A stretch of 13,223 bases of DNA, taken from the NCBI GenBank assembly GCA_964242325.1, contig CAXTCI010000151.1, positions 1-13,223 on the forward strand. Reading direction: 5' to 3'. The notes under the pieces are model-generated. The model saw only the letters and a list, made by a program, of their open reading frames with translations. It was not told the DNA's origin and did not search any database. A program made the position numbers and the translations under genes. This document shows, one piece after another, positions 1 through 8,420 of this stretch (position 1 is its first letter; the number at the start of each line of letters is the position of its first letter). This DNA is from DASWOJ01 sp964242325 (lineage in GTDB: Bacteria; Pseudomonadota; Alphaproteobacteria; Acetobacterales; Acetobacteraceae).

Positions 1-40
1 AGCATCAGAACCTGCTTAGGACGGAACGGCGCACGACCCC

Positions 41-69
41 CCACCCCAACCCTCTCCCGCAGGGAAAGG
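41..69. repeat. degenerate CTCACCCC/CTCTCCC palindromic repeat, copy 1
   Basis: This is a diverged copy of the GC-rich palindrome seen better preserved at 3745-3786, 3852-3893 and 5801-5847. It keeps CCACCCCAACCCTCTCCC followed by a weakened right arm, GCAGGGAAAGG. It reads in the same orientation as the 3852-3893 copy. It lies about 75 bases before the MerR gene and marks the left side of the beta-oxidation cluster. The rest of positions 1-145 holds only the putative operator and leader of that gene. Confidence 0.6.
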
Positions 70-108
70 AAGTAGAAGCACCCTTCTTGACGCCCATCCC
101 CCGCCCCC

Positions 109-123
109 TTACGTATCCGTCAA
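109..123. promoter_or_regulatory. possible operator dyad upstream of the MerR-family gene
   Basis: The sequence TTACGTATCCGTCAA contains an imperfect palindrome, ACGTATCCGT, with one mismatched pair, flanked by TT and AA. A TTGACG hexamer that could serve as a -35 lies upstream at 87-92. MerR-type regulators usually bind a dyad between the -35 and -10 of their own promoter, and as I recall LiuR-type sites contain opposed ACG/CGT half sites. I see no good -10 at the matching distance, so this is a weak call based on position and partial symmetry. Confidence 0.3.
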
Positions 124-145
124 CGCCCTAACCGGAGCGTAATGG

Positions 146-583
146 TTGGCAGAACTCTTCACCATCGGCGAGCTTGCCTCGGCCTTCGCGCTGTCCCCCC
201 GCGCCATCCGCTTCTACGAGGACCAGGGCCTGCTGGCGCCCGAGCGCGTCGGCACCCAGCGCGTCTACACCAAGCGGGACCGCGCCCGCCTGCAATTGAT
301 TCTACGCGGCAAGCGCCTGGGCTTCTCCCTCGCCGCGATACGCGAGTTCCTGGACCTGTATGACGCCGACCGCACCAAGCACCTCCAGATGGCTGCCCTA
401 TTGGACCGCACCCGCGCCCGCATCACGGAGCTGGAGCAGCAGTTGGAAGACATCACCGTGACCCTGGCCGAGCTGCGCGACATGGAGGCCGAGGTCGCCG
501 CCTACACCGCGGCAGGCGCCCCCGGCCACCCGGCCCCGTCCCCTGCCAGCCCCACCCACGACGCCAAGAGGACCGACGCATGA
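146..583 (+). CDS. MerR-family transcriptional regulator (LiuR-like) of the fatty-acid degradation cluster
   Basis: This is a 145-residue DNA-binding regulator. The N-terminal winged helix-turn-helix (about residues 4-72) shows the MerR hallmarks IGELASAF, RAIRFYEDQGLL and QRVYTKRDRARL. A coiled-coil dimerisation helix follows at about residues 80-118, and the tail is rich in Ala and Pro. The protein has no cysteine at all, so it is not a metal- or thiol-sensing MerR; an acyl-CoA type effector is inferred from the neighbours, as for LiuR relatives. The start is a TTG, the first start after an in-frame TAA at 140-142, with GGAG at 134-137 eight bases upstream; the nearby ATG at 142 is in another frame. 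It ends in a 4-bp ATGA overlap with the thiolase gene, which indicates co-transcription and probable autoregulation of the cluster. Confidence 0.9.
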   Translation: MAELFTIGELASAFALSPRAIRFYEDQGLLAPERVGTQRVYTKRDRARLQLILRGKRLGFSLAAIREFLDLYDADRTKHLQMAALLDRTRARITELEQQLEDITVTLAELRDMEAEVAAYTAAGAPGHPAPSPASPTHDAKRTDA

Positions 584-1428
584 CCCAAGCCGTGATCGCC
601 GGCTACGCCCGCTCTCCGTTCACCCCGGCCGGCAAGGGTGCGCTGGCCCGTGTCCGCCCGGACGACCTGATGGCCCAGGTAGTCCGCGCGCTGATCGAGC
701 GCACCGGCGCCAAGCCGGAGGACATCGAGGACATCATCATCGGCTGTGCCTTCCCGGAAGGCGAGCAGGGCTTCAACATCGGCCGCGTCGTCGGCTTTCT
801 GGCCGACCTGCCGATCACCGCAGCCGGCAGCCAGGTGAACCGCTGGTGCGGCAGCAGCATGACGGCGGTGCACATGGCGGCGGGCGCCATCGCAGCCGGA
901 GCCGGGGAGCTGTTCGTATGCGGCGGCGTCGAGAGCATGAGCCGGGTGCCGATGCTGGGCTTCAACCCCGTGCTGAACCCGCGCCTGCAGAAGGAAAAGC
1001 CGGACAGCTACGTCGGCATGGGCATGACGGCGGAGAACCTGGCCCAGCGCTACCAGATCGGCCGCGAAGCACAGCAGGAGTTCGCGGTCACCAGCCAGCA
1101 CCGCGCCGCGGCGGCGCAGGCGGGCGGGCACTTCGCCGACGAGATCGTGCCGATCACCACCAAGGCCGGCACCGTGGACCAAGACGGCTGCATCCGNNNN
1201 NNNNNNNNNNNNNNNNNNNNNNNNNNNNNNNNNNNNNNNNNNNNNNNNNNNNNNNNNNNNNNNNNNNNNNNNNNNNNNNNNNNNNNNNNNNNNNNNTTGG
1301 GAGCGTCGGGCGCACGGATCACCGGCAAGGCGGCATCCCTGCTGGCCCGCACCGGCGGCAAGCACGCGCTGGCGACCATGTGCGTCGGCGGCGGCCAGGG
1401 CGTCGCCACCATCCTGACGCGGGCCTGA
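580..1428 (+). CDS. acetyl-CoA C-acyltransferase (thiolase), interrupted by an assembly gap
   Basis: This enzyme catalyses the last step of beta-oxidation: CoA-dependent cleavage of 3-ketoacyl-CoA to acetyl-CoA and a shortened acyl-CoA. Visible thiolase features are the N-terminal GYARSPFTPAGKG block, the nucleophilic Cys90 in VNRWCGSSM, the GGVESMSRVPM segment, and after the gap LGASGARITG and the C-terminal MCVGGGQGVA with the second active-site Cys (codon at 1381). The NEAFA and GHP motifs, including the catalytic His, fall in the unsequenced part. With the 100 N counted, the product is 282 residues, whereas thiolases have about 390. The real missing stretch is therefore near 400 bp, and frame continuity across the N run is coincidental. 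It overlaps the regulator by 4 bp and is 5 bases from the next gene, so it belongs to one transcription unit. Confidence 0.9.
   Translation: MTQAVIAGYARSPFTPAGKGALARVRPDDLMAQVVRALIERTGAKPEDIEDIIIGCAFPEGEQGFNIGRVVGFLADLPITAAGSQVNRWCGSSMTAVHMAAGAIAAGAGELFVCGGVESMSRVPMLGFNPVLNPRLQKEKPDSYVGMGMTAENLAQRYQIGREAQQEFAVTSQHRAAAAQAGGHFADEIVPITTKAGTVDQDGCIXXXXXXXXXXXXXXXXXXXXXXXXXXXXXXXXXXLGASGARITGKAASLLARTGGKHALATMCVGGGQGVATILTRA
1197..1296. other. assembly gap of 100 N inside the thiolase gene
   Basis: There are exactly 100 N, the conventional placeholder for a gap of unknown length. Comparison with thiolase length (for example E. coli FadA, about 133 residues between the equivalent flanking motifs) suggests the true gap is about 400 bp. 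Thiolase paralogues in the genome may have caused the break, but that is inference. Confidence 0.98.
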
Positions 1429-1433
1429 GCGCC

Positions 1434-3740
1434 ATGGCAATCGAACGCTGCGCCGTCCTCGGCGCCGGGCTGATGGGCAGCGGCATCGCCGCCCACCTGG
1501 CCAATGCCGGCCTCCCCGTCCTGCTGTTGGACATGCCGGCCAAGGCAGGTCCGCGCAGCGGAGTGGCCGCCGCCGCCATCGAGCGGCTGAAGAAGGCCGA
1601 CCCGCAACCGCTGATGACGCCGGATGCGGCCCGGCTGATCACCCCAGGCAACTTCGACGACGACCTGGCGCAGTTGGCCGGCTGCGACTGGATCATCGAG
1701 GTGATCGTCGAGAACCTGGAAGCCAAGCGCGCCATCTACGACCGCGTGGATGCCGTCCGCAAACCCGGCAGCATCATCAGCAGCAACACCAGCACCATCC
1801 CGCTGCGCTCCCTCGCCAAAAAACAATCCCCGGCATTCCAGGCCGACTTCTGCATCACCCACTTCTTCAACCCGCCCCGCTACATGCGCCTGCTGGAGCT
1901 TGTCACCGGCCCGGCGACCCGGCCCGAGGTCACCGCCGAGCTGACCCAGCTTTGCGACGTGCGGCTGGGCAAGGGCGTCGTGCACTGCAAGGACACGCCG
2001 GGCTTCATCGCCAACCGCATCGGCACCTACTGGATCACCTGCGCCGTCAACGAGGCCATCGAGCGCGGCGTCCCCGTGGAGGAGGCGGACGCCGCCCACC
2101 GCCCGATGGGCATCCCGAAGACCGGCGTGTTCGGCCTGGTGGACTTGGTTGGCCTGGACCTGATGCCGCTGGTCGCCATGTCGCTGCTATATAGCCTGCC
2201 GCCCAACGACGACTTCCGCCGCATCTTCAAGGCCCATCCGCTGCTGGCCCGCATGATCGCCGAGGGCAGCACCGGGCGGAAAGGGAAGGGCGGCTTCTAC
2301 CGCCTGAACAAGGCGCGCGCGAAGGAGGCAATAGACCTCACGACCGGCGAATATCGCCCGGCCACCCAGCCCAAGCTGGACGCCGTGGACGCAGGCCGCC
2401 GGGACTTGGGCGCCCTGGCCCGGCATCCCAGCCACATCGGCCGCTATGCCAACGCCGTGCTGGTGCAGACCCTTGCCTATGCCGCCAGCCTGGTGCCCGC
2501 CATCGCCGACGACATCCCGGCCGTGGATGAGGCGATGCGCCTGGGCTACGCCTGGAAGCACGGCCCGTTCGAGCTGATGGATATGCTGGGCACGGACTGG
2601 CTGGCGGGCGCATTGCAGGAAGCCGGCCTGCCGGTGCCGCCCTTGCTGGCGTTGGCGGCGGGACGGACGTTCTACCGGGTCGAGGGCGGCCGCCTGCAGT
2701 GCCTGACCCCCGCCGGCGACTATGCGCCGGTGCGGCGCGGTGAGGGCGTCATCCTGCTGGCGGACGTAAAGCGCGCATCCAAGCCCATACTACGGAATGC
2801 GTCAGCCAGCGTGTGGGACATCGGCGACGGCGTGCTGTGCTTCGAGTTCACCAGCAAGATGAATTCGCTGGACCCTGACATTCTGGGCCTGCTGGGCAAG
2901 GCCGTGGGCCTGGCGGCGAAATCCTACCGCGGCATGGTGATCTACAACGAGGGCGACAACTTCTCGGTCGGCGCCAATCTGGGCATCGCCATGTTCGCCG
3001 CCAACGTCGCCGCCTGGCCGGTGATCGAGCAGCAGGTCGCAGGCGGCCAGGCCGCCTACAAGGCGCTGAAGTATGCCCCGGTCCCCGTCGTCGGCGCGCC
3101 GTCCGGCATGGCGCTGGGCGGCGGATGCGAGATCCTGCTGCACTGTTCCGCCATCCAGGCGCACAGCGAGACCTACATGGGCCTCGTGGAGGTCGGTGTT
3201 GGGCTGCTGCCGGGCTGGGGCGGTTGCAAGGAGTTGCTGGCCCGCTGGCAGGCCAACCCCAAGCTGCCCCACGGACCGATGCCGGCGGTCGCCAAGGTGT
3301 TCGAGGTCATCTCGACCGCCCAGGTCAGCAAGTCGGCGGCGCAAGCCGCGGGCCTGGGCTTCCTACGGCCCACGGACGCGGTCACGATGAACCGCGACCG
3401 CCTGCTGGGCGACGCGAAAGCGAAGGTGCTGGCGCTTGCCGAAGCCTACCAGCCCCCGCATCCCGCCGAGTATCACCTGCCCGGCCCCGGCGGCCGCGTG
3501 GCCTTGGACCTAGCCGTGGACGGCTTTGCCGCCCAGGGCAAGGCCACGCCGCACGACGTGGTGGTGTCCAAGGCCGTCGCCCGCGTGCTGACCGGCGGGG
3601 ACGCCGACCCGCTGGACACGCTGACCGAGGACGACGTGACGGCACTTGAGCGGCAAGGCTTCATGACGCTGGTCCGCAACCCCGCAAGCCTGGCCCGCAC
3701 CGAACACATGCTCGCCACCGGCAAGCCGCTAAGGAACTAA
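1434..3740 (+). CDS. bifunctional 3-hydroxyacyl-CoA dehydrogenase / enoyl-CoA hydratase, FadN-like
   Basis: This 768-residue protein carries out the middle two steps of beta-oxidation, with the dehydrogenase first and the hydratase last, the FadN order and the reverse of FadB. The NAD-binding fold has G10-x-G12-x-x-G15 in VLGAGLMGSG. SSNTSTIPL follows at 116-124, and THFFNPP holds catalytic His143 with Glu155 downstream. The dehydrogenase C-terminal domain contains DTPGFIANRI, and a second all-helical copy lies near residues 340-400. The hydratase domain begins near residue 460. It has FSVGANL for the oxyanion hole, and both catalytic glutamates, Glu566 in GGGCEILL and Glu586 in GLVEVGVGLLPGWGG, are 20 residues apart as in active hydratases. 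The ATG at 1434 is chosen because it directly precedes the Rossmann motif; the frame is open upstream only as antisense-like noise. Both activities look intact. Confidence 0.93.
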   Translation: MAIERCAVLGAGLMGSGIAAHLANAGLPVLLLDMPAKAGPRSGVAAAAIERLKKADPQPLMTPDAARLITPGNFDDDLAQLAGCDWIIEVIVENLEAKRAIYDRVDAVRKPGSIISSNTSTIPLRSLAKKQSPAFQADFCITHFFNPPRYMRLLELVTGPATRPEVTAELTQLCDVRLGKGVVHCKDTPGFIANRIGTYWITCAVNEAIERGVPVEEADAAHRPMGIPKTGVFGLVDLVGLDLMPLVAMSLLYSLPPNDDFRRIFKAHPLLARMIAEGSTGRKGKGGFYRLNKARAKEAIDLTTGEYRPATQPKLDAVDAGRRDLGALARHPSHIGRYANAVLVQTLAYAASLVPAIADDIPAVDEAMRLGYAWKHGPFELMDMLGTDWLAGALQEAGLPVPPLLALAAGRTFYRVEGGRLQCLTPAGDYAPVRRGEGVILLADVKRASKPILRNASASVWDIGDGVLCFEFTSKMNSLDPDILGLLGKAVGLAAKSYRGMVIYNEGDNFSVGANLGIAMFAANVAAWPVIEQQVAGGQAAYKALKYAPVPVVGAPSGMALGGGCEILLHCSAIQAHSETYMGLVEVGVGLLPGWGGCKELLARWQANPKLPHGPMPAVAKVFEVISTAQVSKSAAQAAGLGFLRPTDAVTMNRDRLLGDAKAKVLALAEAYQPPHPAEYHLPGPGGRVALDLAVDGFAAQGKATPHDVVVSKAVARVLTGGDADPLDTLTEDDVTALERQGFMTLVRNPASLARTEHMLATGKPLRN

Positions 3741-3894
3741 CCTTCTCCCTCTCCCTCCGGGAGAGGGCCGGGGTGAGGGGGTCTTGCCTGCGGAGCGGGG
3801 CACCGCCTGTGCAAGCGGCGCGGACACCCTGCATCGGTATGGACCGCGCCTCAAGACCCACTCACCCCAATCCTCTCCCGGAGGGAGAGGGAGC
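3741..3894. repeat. inverted pair of GC-rich palindromic repeats (BIME/MITE-like) between fadN-like and fadE-like genes
   Basis: Two palindromic units face each other. The left arm at 3745-3786 and the right arm at 3852-3893 are 42 nt each and complementary except for four positions, with a 65-nt spacer. Each arm also folds on itself: CCCTCTCCC (3747-3755) pairs with GGGAGAGGG (3759-3767), and CCTCTCCC (3872-3879) pairs with GGGAGAGG (3883-3890). The symmetry extends past the GC core into GTCTTG/CAAGAC at the inner edges, so the whole block behaves as one element. It starts right after the stop of the upstream gene and may attenuate, terminate or protect the message. Units of this kind are dispersed in many proteobacteria and give spurious peptides such as LTPALSRRER. 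Confidence 0.85.
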
Positions 3895-3930
3895 AAAACA
3901 GCCAGCGCCTACCCAGAAGGGACCCAACCC

Positions 3931-5763
<1,833 letters not shown>

Positions 5764-5800
5764 GCCCGGGTCAGATACGCCCGCTAAAAAGCTGCCTTAT

Positions 5801-5847
5801 CCTTCTCCCTCTCCCTCCCCCTCCGGGAGAGGGCCGGGGTGAGGGAG
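5801..5847. repeat. CTCTCCC palindromic repeat, copy 4, after the fadE-like gene
   Basis: This copy has the same unit and orientation as the 3745-3786 arm. CCCTCTCCC (5807-5815) and GGGAGAGGG (5825-5833) form a 9-bp stem, but the loop has grown from 3 to 9 nt by an extra CTCCCC-like stretch. GGCCGGGGTGAGGG follows as in the other copy. It lies 37 bases after the fadE-like stop and could end that transcript, although no T-run follows. No inverted partner is present here. Confidence 0.8.
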
Positions 5848-5953
5848 CGGGAAGCACCTCCGTCTGCCCATCCAAGCCGCTGCCTGACCCCCCCGCTGCA
5901 ACCAATCCCCATCATCCCACCGTCAAACCACTTAACGATCTAACCCCGCAGAG

Positions 5954-5960
5954 AGAAGGA
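5954..5960 (+). promoter_or_regulatory. orphan ribosome-binding site at the edge of the fad cluster
   Basis: AGAAGGA followed by ACAACCAACCCC closely resembles the AGAAGGGACCCAACCC leader of the fadE-like gene, yet no start codon follows. Instead the stop codon of the minus-strand DUF4214 gene begins at 5973. The stretch 5848-5953 contains nothing else recognisable. The simplest inference is that a further gene of the cluster was lost or displaced by a rearrangement near 5970; a chance purine run is the alternative. Confidence 0.35.
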
Positions 5961-5972
5961 ACAACCAACCCC

Positions 5973-7448
5973 CTATCCGAACAGCGCGCTCGGCACCGTC
6001 GGAATGGAGCCCAGGTGCGCGTTGGTGCTTGTCAGGAACGCCCCTGGCGTCGGTGTGTCCTGTCGAATGACGTTGCCGACATGCTCCGCGGACTCCGAGA
6101 AGCTCACGAGCAGGTCCGTCCGGCTCATCCCGCTGTTCAAGGCCGCCAGATACTGCGCCCGGCCACTGGGATCTGCGGCGCGGTGCAGCGTATTCTGATA
6201 CAGCGCGTCCACGAACGTCCCATTGCTGGCTGCGGCGCCGTAGCGGTTCGAGAACTCGGCAGACTGTACGAATCCAAGCGCCGCCTGCTGCAGCGTCACG
6301 CCATTCAGCATTCCCCGCGTCAGGTTGCCGTATCCGATAGGGTCAGGCGCGCGGCCGAAGGCTGCGTCGTACAGCCGCTCCGCCTGCGCTTCCACCGTTT
6401 CGCTATAAGTCTGGTTGGGTGCGGCCTCCAGCGTGGTCTTGTTCTCGGCGGACTCCGAGAAGTCCACCAGCACGTCGGCCCGCGAAGTGCCATGCGCCAG
6501 CGCATTGTTCCATGTCTGCATGCCCCCGGTGTCCCCGGCGCGGTGCAGCACGTTCTGATACAGCGCGTTGACGAAATCCGTGTTCGACGGCGTCCCATAC
6601 AGCCGTGCGAATTCGCCGGAGGTAAGGAACCCCGCAGCTTCGCTGCTCAAGCTCACGCCGGCCAGCAGCGCCCGGGTGTTGGCGACCAGCCCGGCCGCAT
6701 CCGGCGCGCGGCCCAAGGCGGCGAGGTAAAGCCGCGTGACCTCGTGCTCCGCAACCTCGTGCGCCGATAGGATAGGCAGGCCGGTGTCGCGCAGGACCGC
6801 GGTATCGAGCGGCTGGATCGTCGTTGCCTGATCCAGGTAGCTCATGAGGCTGGCCTGGTTGGGCACGGAGGTATGGACGGCCGTGGCGTAGTCCATCCGG
6901 ACGCCGCCGCCATACGCCGCAATGGCGTTAACTCCGCTGAAATACTCGGAGGTGCCGGAAAAGCTCAGGTCGTTGTCGAAGGCTGTGGTGTAGGTGGCGG
7001 GCTGGCTCGGCCCGTTGGAACTGGTCGTCGTGAAGCCGATGAAGCCCAGCATGTGGCCGATCTCGTGCTGCAGCACGCGCTGGATTTCGACGGTGTTGGC
7101 GGCGGGGTTGGCGAACTCGGTCTTGAACCAGGACGTGTCGATGTTGAGATCGCCCGACCGCGCCGCGGCGGACAGCGGCGCGCCGGTCGCGACCTCGGCG
7201 CCGAAGCCAGACATGTATAGGACTTTGGACCCGGACGTGCCGACTTGCACGACTTTGTCTGGCCCGGCGTTGGCGACCTCGTTGGTGCCGAGCGTCGCAA
7301 AAGACACGTTGATGTTCACGGTGCCCGCCGGCGCGTCGAAGTGCGACATCCAGGCGTTGAATGCCTGGTTGATGGCCGTCGTCACGGCGCCATACTGCGC
7401 GGAATAAGGGCCGAGTGGGGCCGTGTAGTTGACGGTCAATGCGGTCAT
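5973..7448 (-). CDS. HExxH metalloprotease-like protein with two DUF4214 repeats, probably secreted
   Basis: This is a 491-residue protein. The N-terminal part (about 1-225) resembles zinc metalloproteases: H128-E-I-G-H132 in LQHEIGHMLGF, then LMSYLDQATTIQPLDTAVL near 201-219, like the Met-turn and downstream segment of related proteases. The usual metzincin third ligand at the HExxHxxGxxH/D position is a Gly here, so zinc coordination is uncertain. Two DUF4214 units follow, about residues 237-337 and 356-458, sharing LYxAALGRAPD-like, DALYQNxLHRA and SFSESAE blocks. There is no signal peptide, transmembrane segment or RTX GGxGxD repeat. The short tail SALFG ends hydrophobic, consistent with but not proof of type I secretion, the usual inference for DUF4214 proteins. 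The ATG at 7448 lacks a strong Shine-Dalgarno sequence. No dedicated secretion gene is adjacent. Confidence 0.85.
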   Translation of the reverse strand: MTALTVNYTAPLGPYSAQYGAVTTAINQAFNAWMSHFDAPAGTVNINVSFATLGTNEVANAGPDKVVQVGTSGSKVLYMSGFGAEVATGAPLSAAARSGDLNIDTSWFKTEFANPAANTVEIQRVLQHEIGHMLGFIGFTTTSSNGPSQPATYTTAFDNDLSFSGTSEYFSGVNAIAAYGGGVRMDYATAVHTSVPNQASLMSYLDQATTIQPLDTAVLRDTGLPILSAHEVAEHEVTRLYLAALGRAPDAAGLVANTRALLAGVSLSSEAAGFLTSGEFARLYGTPSNTDFVNALYQNVLHRAGDTGGMQTWNNALAHGTSRADVLVDFSESAENKTTLEAAPNQTYSETVEAQAERLYDAAFGRAPDPIGYGNLTRGMLNGVTLQQAALGFVQSAEFSNRYGAAASNGTFVDALYQNTLHRAADPSGRAQYLAALNSGMSRTDLLVSFSESAEHVGNVIRQDTPTPGAFLTSTNAHLGSIPTVPSALFG

Positions 7449-7517
7449 GGCGGGCTACTGCTTAGTTGCCAACGCAAAAAACCATTCCGGTATCGAATTG
7501 GCAAGACGCGAACGAGT

Positions 7518-7538
7518 GCTTTAACTAAGAATTAAAGC
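7518..7538. promoter_or_regulatory. AT-rich inverted repeat upstream of the metalloprotease-like gene
   Basis: GCTTTAA and TTAAAGC form a perfect 7-bp inverted repeat around a 7-base loop. On the + strand it is followed by CTTTTTG, which looks like a weak terminator, but no + strand gene precedes it. On the minus strand it lies about 70-90 bases before the start of the DUF4214 gene, where an operator would be expected. The rest of 7449-7629 is AT-rich leader DNA without a recognisable gene. Confidence 0.35.
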
Positions 7539-7629
7539 CTTTTTGACAATTACAAACAGACCCCGCCGCTGAAACCTTCGGCAGAAAGACGCCAAGCACC
7601 GGGCTCGACAGAGGGGAAGGAGCGGGCTG

Positions 7630-8026
7630 TCACACCTGGAACAGGTTGCGGATTATCAGCCGGGTCTCAATCACCCGACCGTCCCTCATGTTCTCGGTCA
7701 GCAGCACATCGCATCCGGGTTTCAGCGCCGAGGTGACGATCAGGGCGTCGTAGAAGGCAACACCGTCACGGACGGCCAGCTTAAACAGCCTGCTCATGCG
7801 TTGCGAGGGTCAGCGGAACCTGCGGGCTGCACAGGGTGCAGACGTCCGACAAGGCTCTTGCGACTTCTGGCCAGGACAGCTTCATCTTGCGATGCGCGAC
7901 GCTGGCGAGCTTGTTCAGGACCTGGACGCTGACCGTGCCGCCTGCGCTCAGCAGCCGGACAGCGACGGCTTGCCCCCTTGTCAGGCTGTAGAGCAGGACG
8001 TTGGTGTCCAGAAACGGCCGGCTCAC
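7630..8026 (-). pseudogene. vapC: VapC-type PIN-domain toxin, frameshifted and missing active-site residues
   Basis: VapC toxins are Mg-dependent PIN-domain ribonucleases. The first frame reads from GTG at 8024-8026, giving PFLDTNVLLYSL, TVSVQVLNKLASVAHRK and VPLTLATHEQAV, and stops at 7781. Removing one T of GTTTAA restores the continuation KLAVRDGVAFYDALIVTSAL, CDVLLTENMRDG and ETRLIIRNLFQV, ending at 7630, which gives about 131 residues, normal for the family. Of the four PIN acidic residues, Asp7 and the Asp in FYDALI remain. The Glu expected in VLNE is Lys39, and the Asp expected in (S/T)ED is Asn. Spacing after the first motif is also shorter than usual. The combination of frameshift and active-site substitutions points to a dead toxin and argues against a simple base-calling error. 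The start overlaps the antitoxin stop by GTGA. Confidence 0.85.
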
Positions 8027-8272
8027 CCTCCGCGCTCGTTGGCCTCGTCACGAGAGAAGCGCCAACCGGGCGGCATGGGCCGGGCCAGCGAGAGCAGGTT
8101 TGCGATGGCCTCACTCCTTGATCCGGTCGCGGGCGACTTGGAACTTGCGGTTCCCAGTCACCTCGATTTCGATCTCGCCACTTTCTTTAAATTGCAACGC
8201 CTCGACCACCGCTGCGGGTAGGCGTACCGTTAGGCTGTTGCCCCACTTGCCTACTTGGATAGCATCCAACAT
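8023..8272 (-). pseudogene. vapB: VapB-type AbrB-fold antitoxin, frameshifted after the DNA-binding domain
   Basis: The ATG at 8270-8272 opens a SpoVT/AbrB-type domain: IQVGKWGNSLTVRLPAAVVE, then FKESGEIEIEV and KFQVARDRIKE. A TGA at 8111-8113 stops it after 53 residues. Skipping one base (the T at 8113) gives EAIANLLSLARPMPPGWRFS and RDEANERGG, the expected toxin-binding tail, ending at 8023 and overlapping the toxin GTG by four bases. The reconstructed length, about 82 residues, is normal. The DNA-binding half is complete, so a short repressor could still be made. I see no Shine-Dalgarno sequence before the ATG, and the leader is very short. Confidence 0.85.
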
Positions 8273-8280
8273 TATTTACG

Positions 8281-8293
8281 ATGTAGTATACAT
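8281..8293 (-). promoter_or_regulatory. vapB promoter -10 and overlapping operator-like palindrome
   Basis: ATGTA-GTA-TACAT is a perfect 5-bp inverted repeat with a 3-base centre, beginning 9 bases upstream of the antitoxin ATG. On the minus strand it contains TATACT (8285-8290), five of six matches to the -10 consensus. No convincing -35 is seen at 16-18 bases. VapB antitoxins repress their own promoter by binding such palindromes near the -10, so this is the likely operator. Confidence 0.55.
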
Positions 8294-8420
8294 ATCCTTG
8301 CTTAAGAATTTATGCAATAAGAGTGTGCCCGGTTGCTGCCAAGTCGAGTAGCCACCCTCCTGTCCGGAGTCGATTTTGAAAGTTCCAAAGACTTCAAAGA
8401 TTACGGGTAGAAGTTCCTCG

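Noticed and set aside
3741..3894. CRISPR array or rho-independent terminator
   Set aside because: Only two inverted copies with one spacer are present, which is not a CRISPR layout, and no T-run follows the hairpins.
3784..3930. N-terminal extension of the acyl-CoA dehydrogenase
   Set aside because: The extension translates the palindromic repeat, and the family start TYTAPLRD and the Shine-Dalgarno sequence both support the ATG at 3931.
5973..7448. RTX-type calcium-binding repeats in the DUF4214 protein
   Set aside because: No GGxGxDxxx nonapeptides are present; the repeats are DUF4214 units only.
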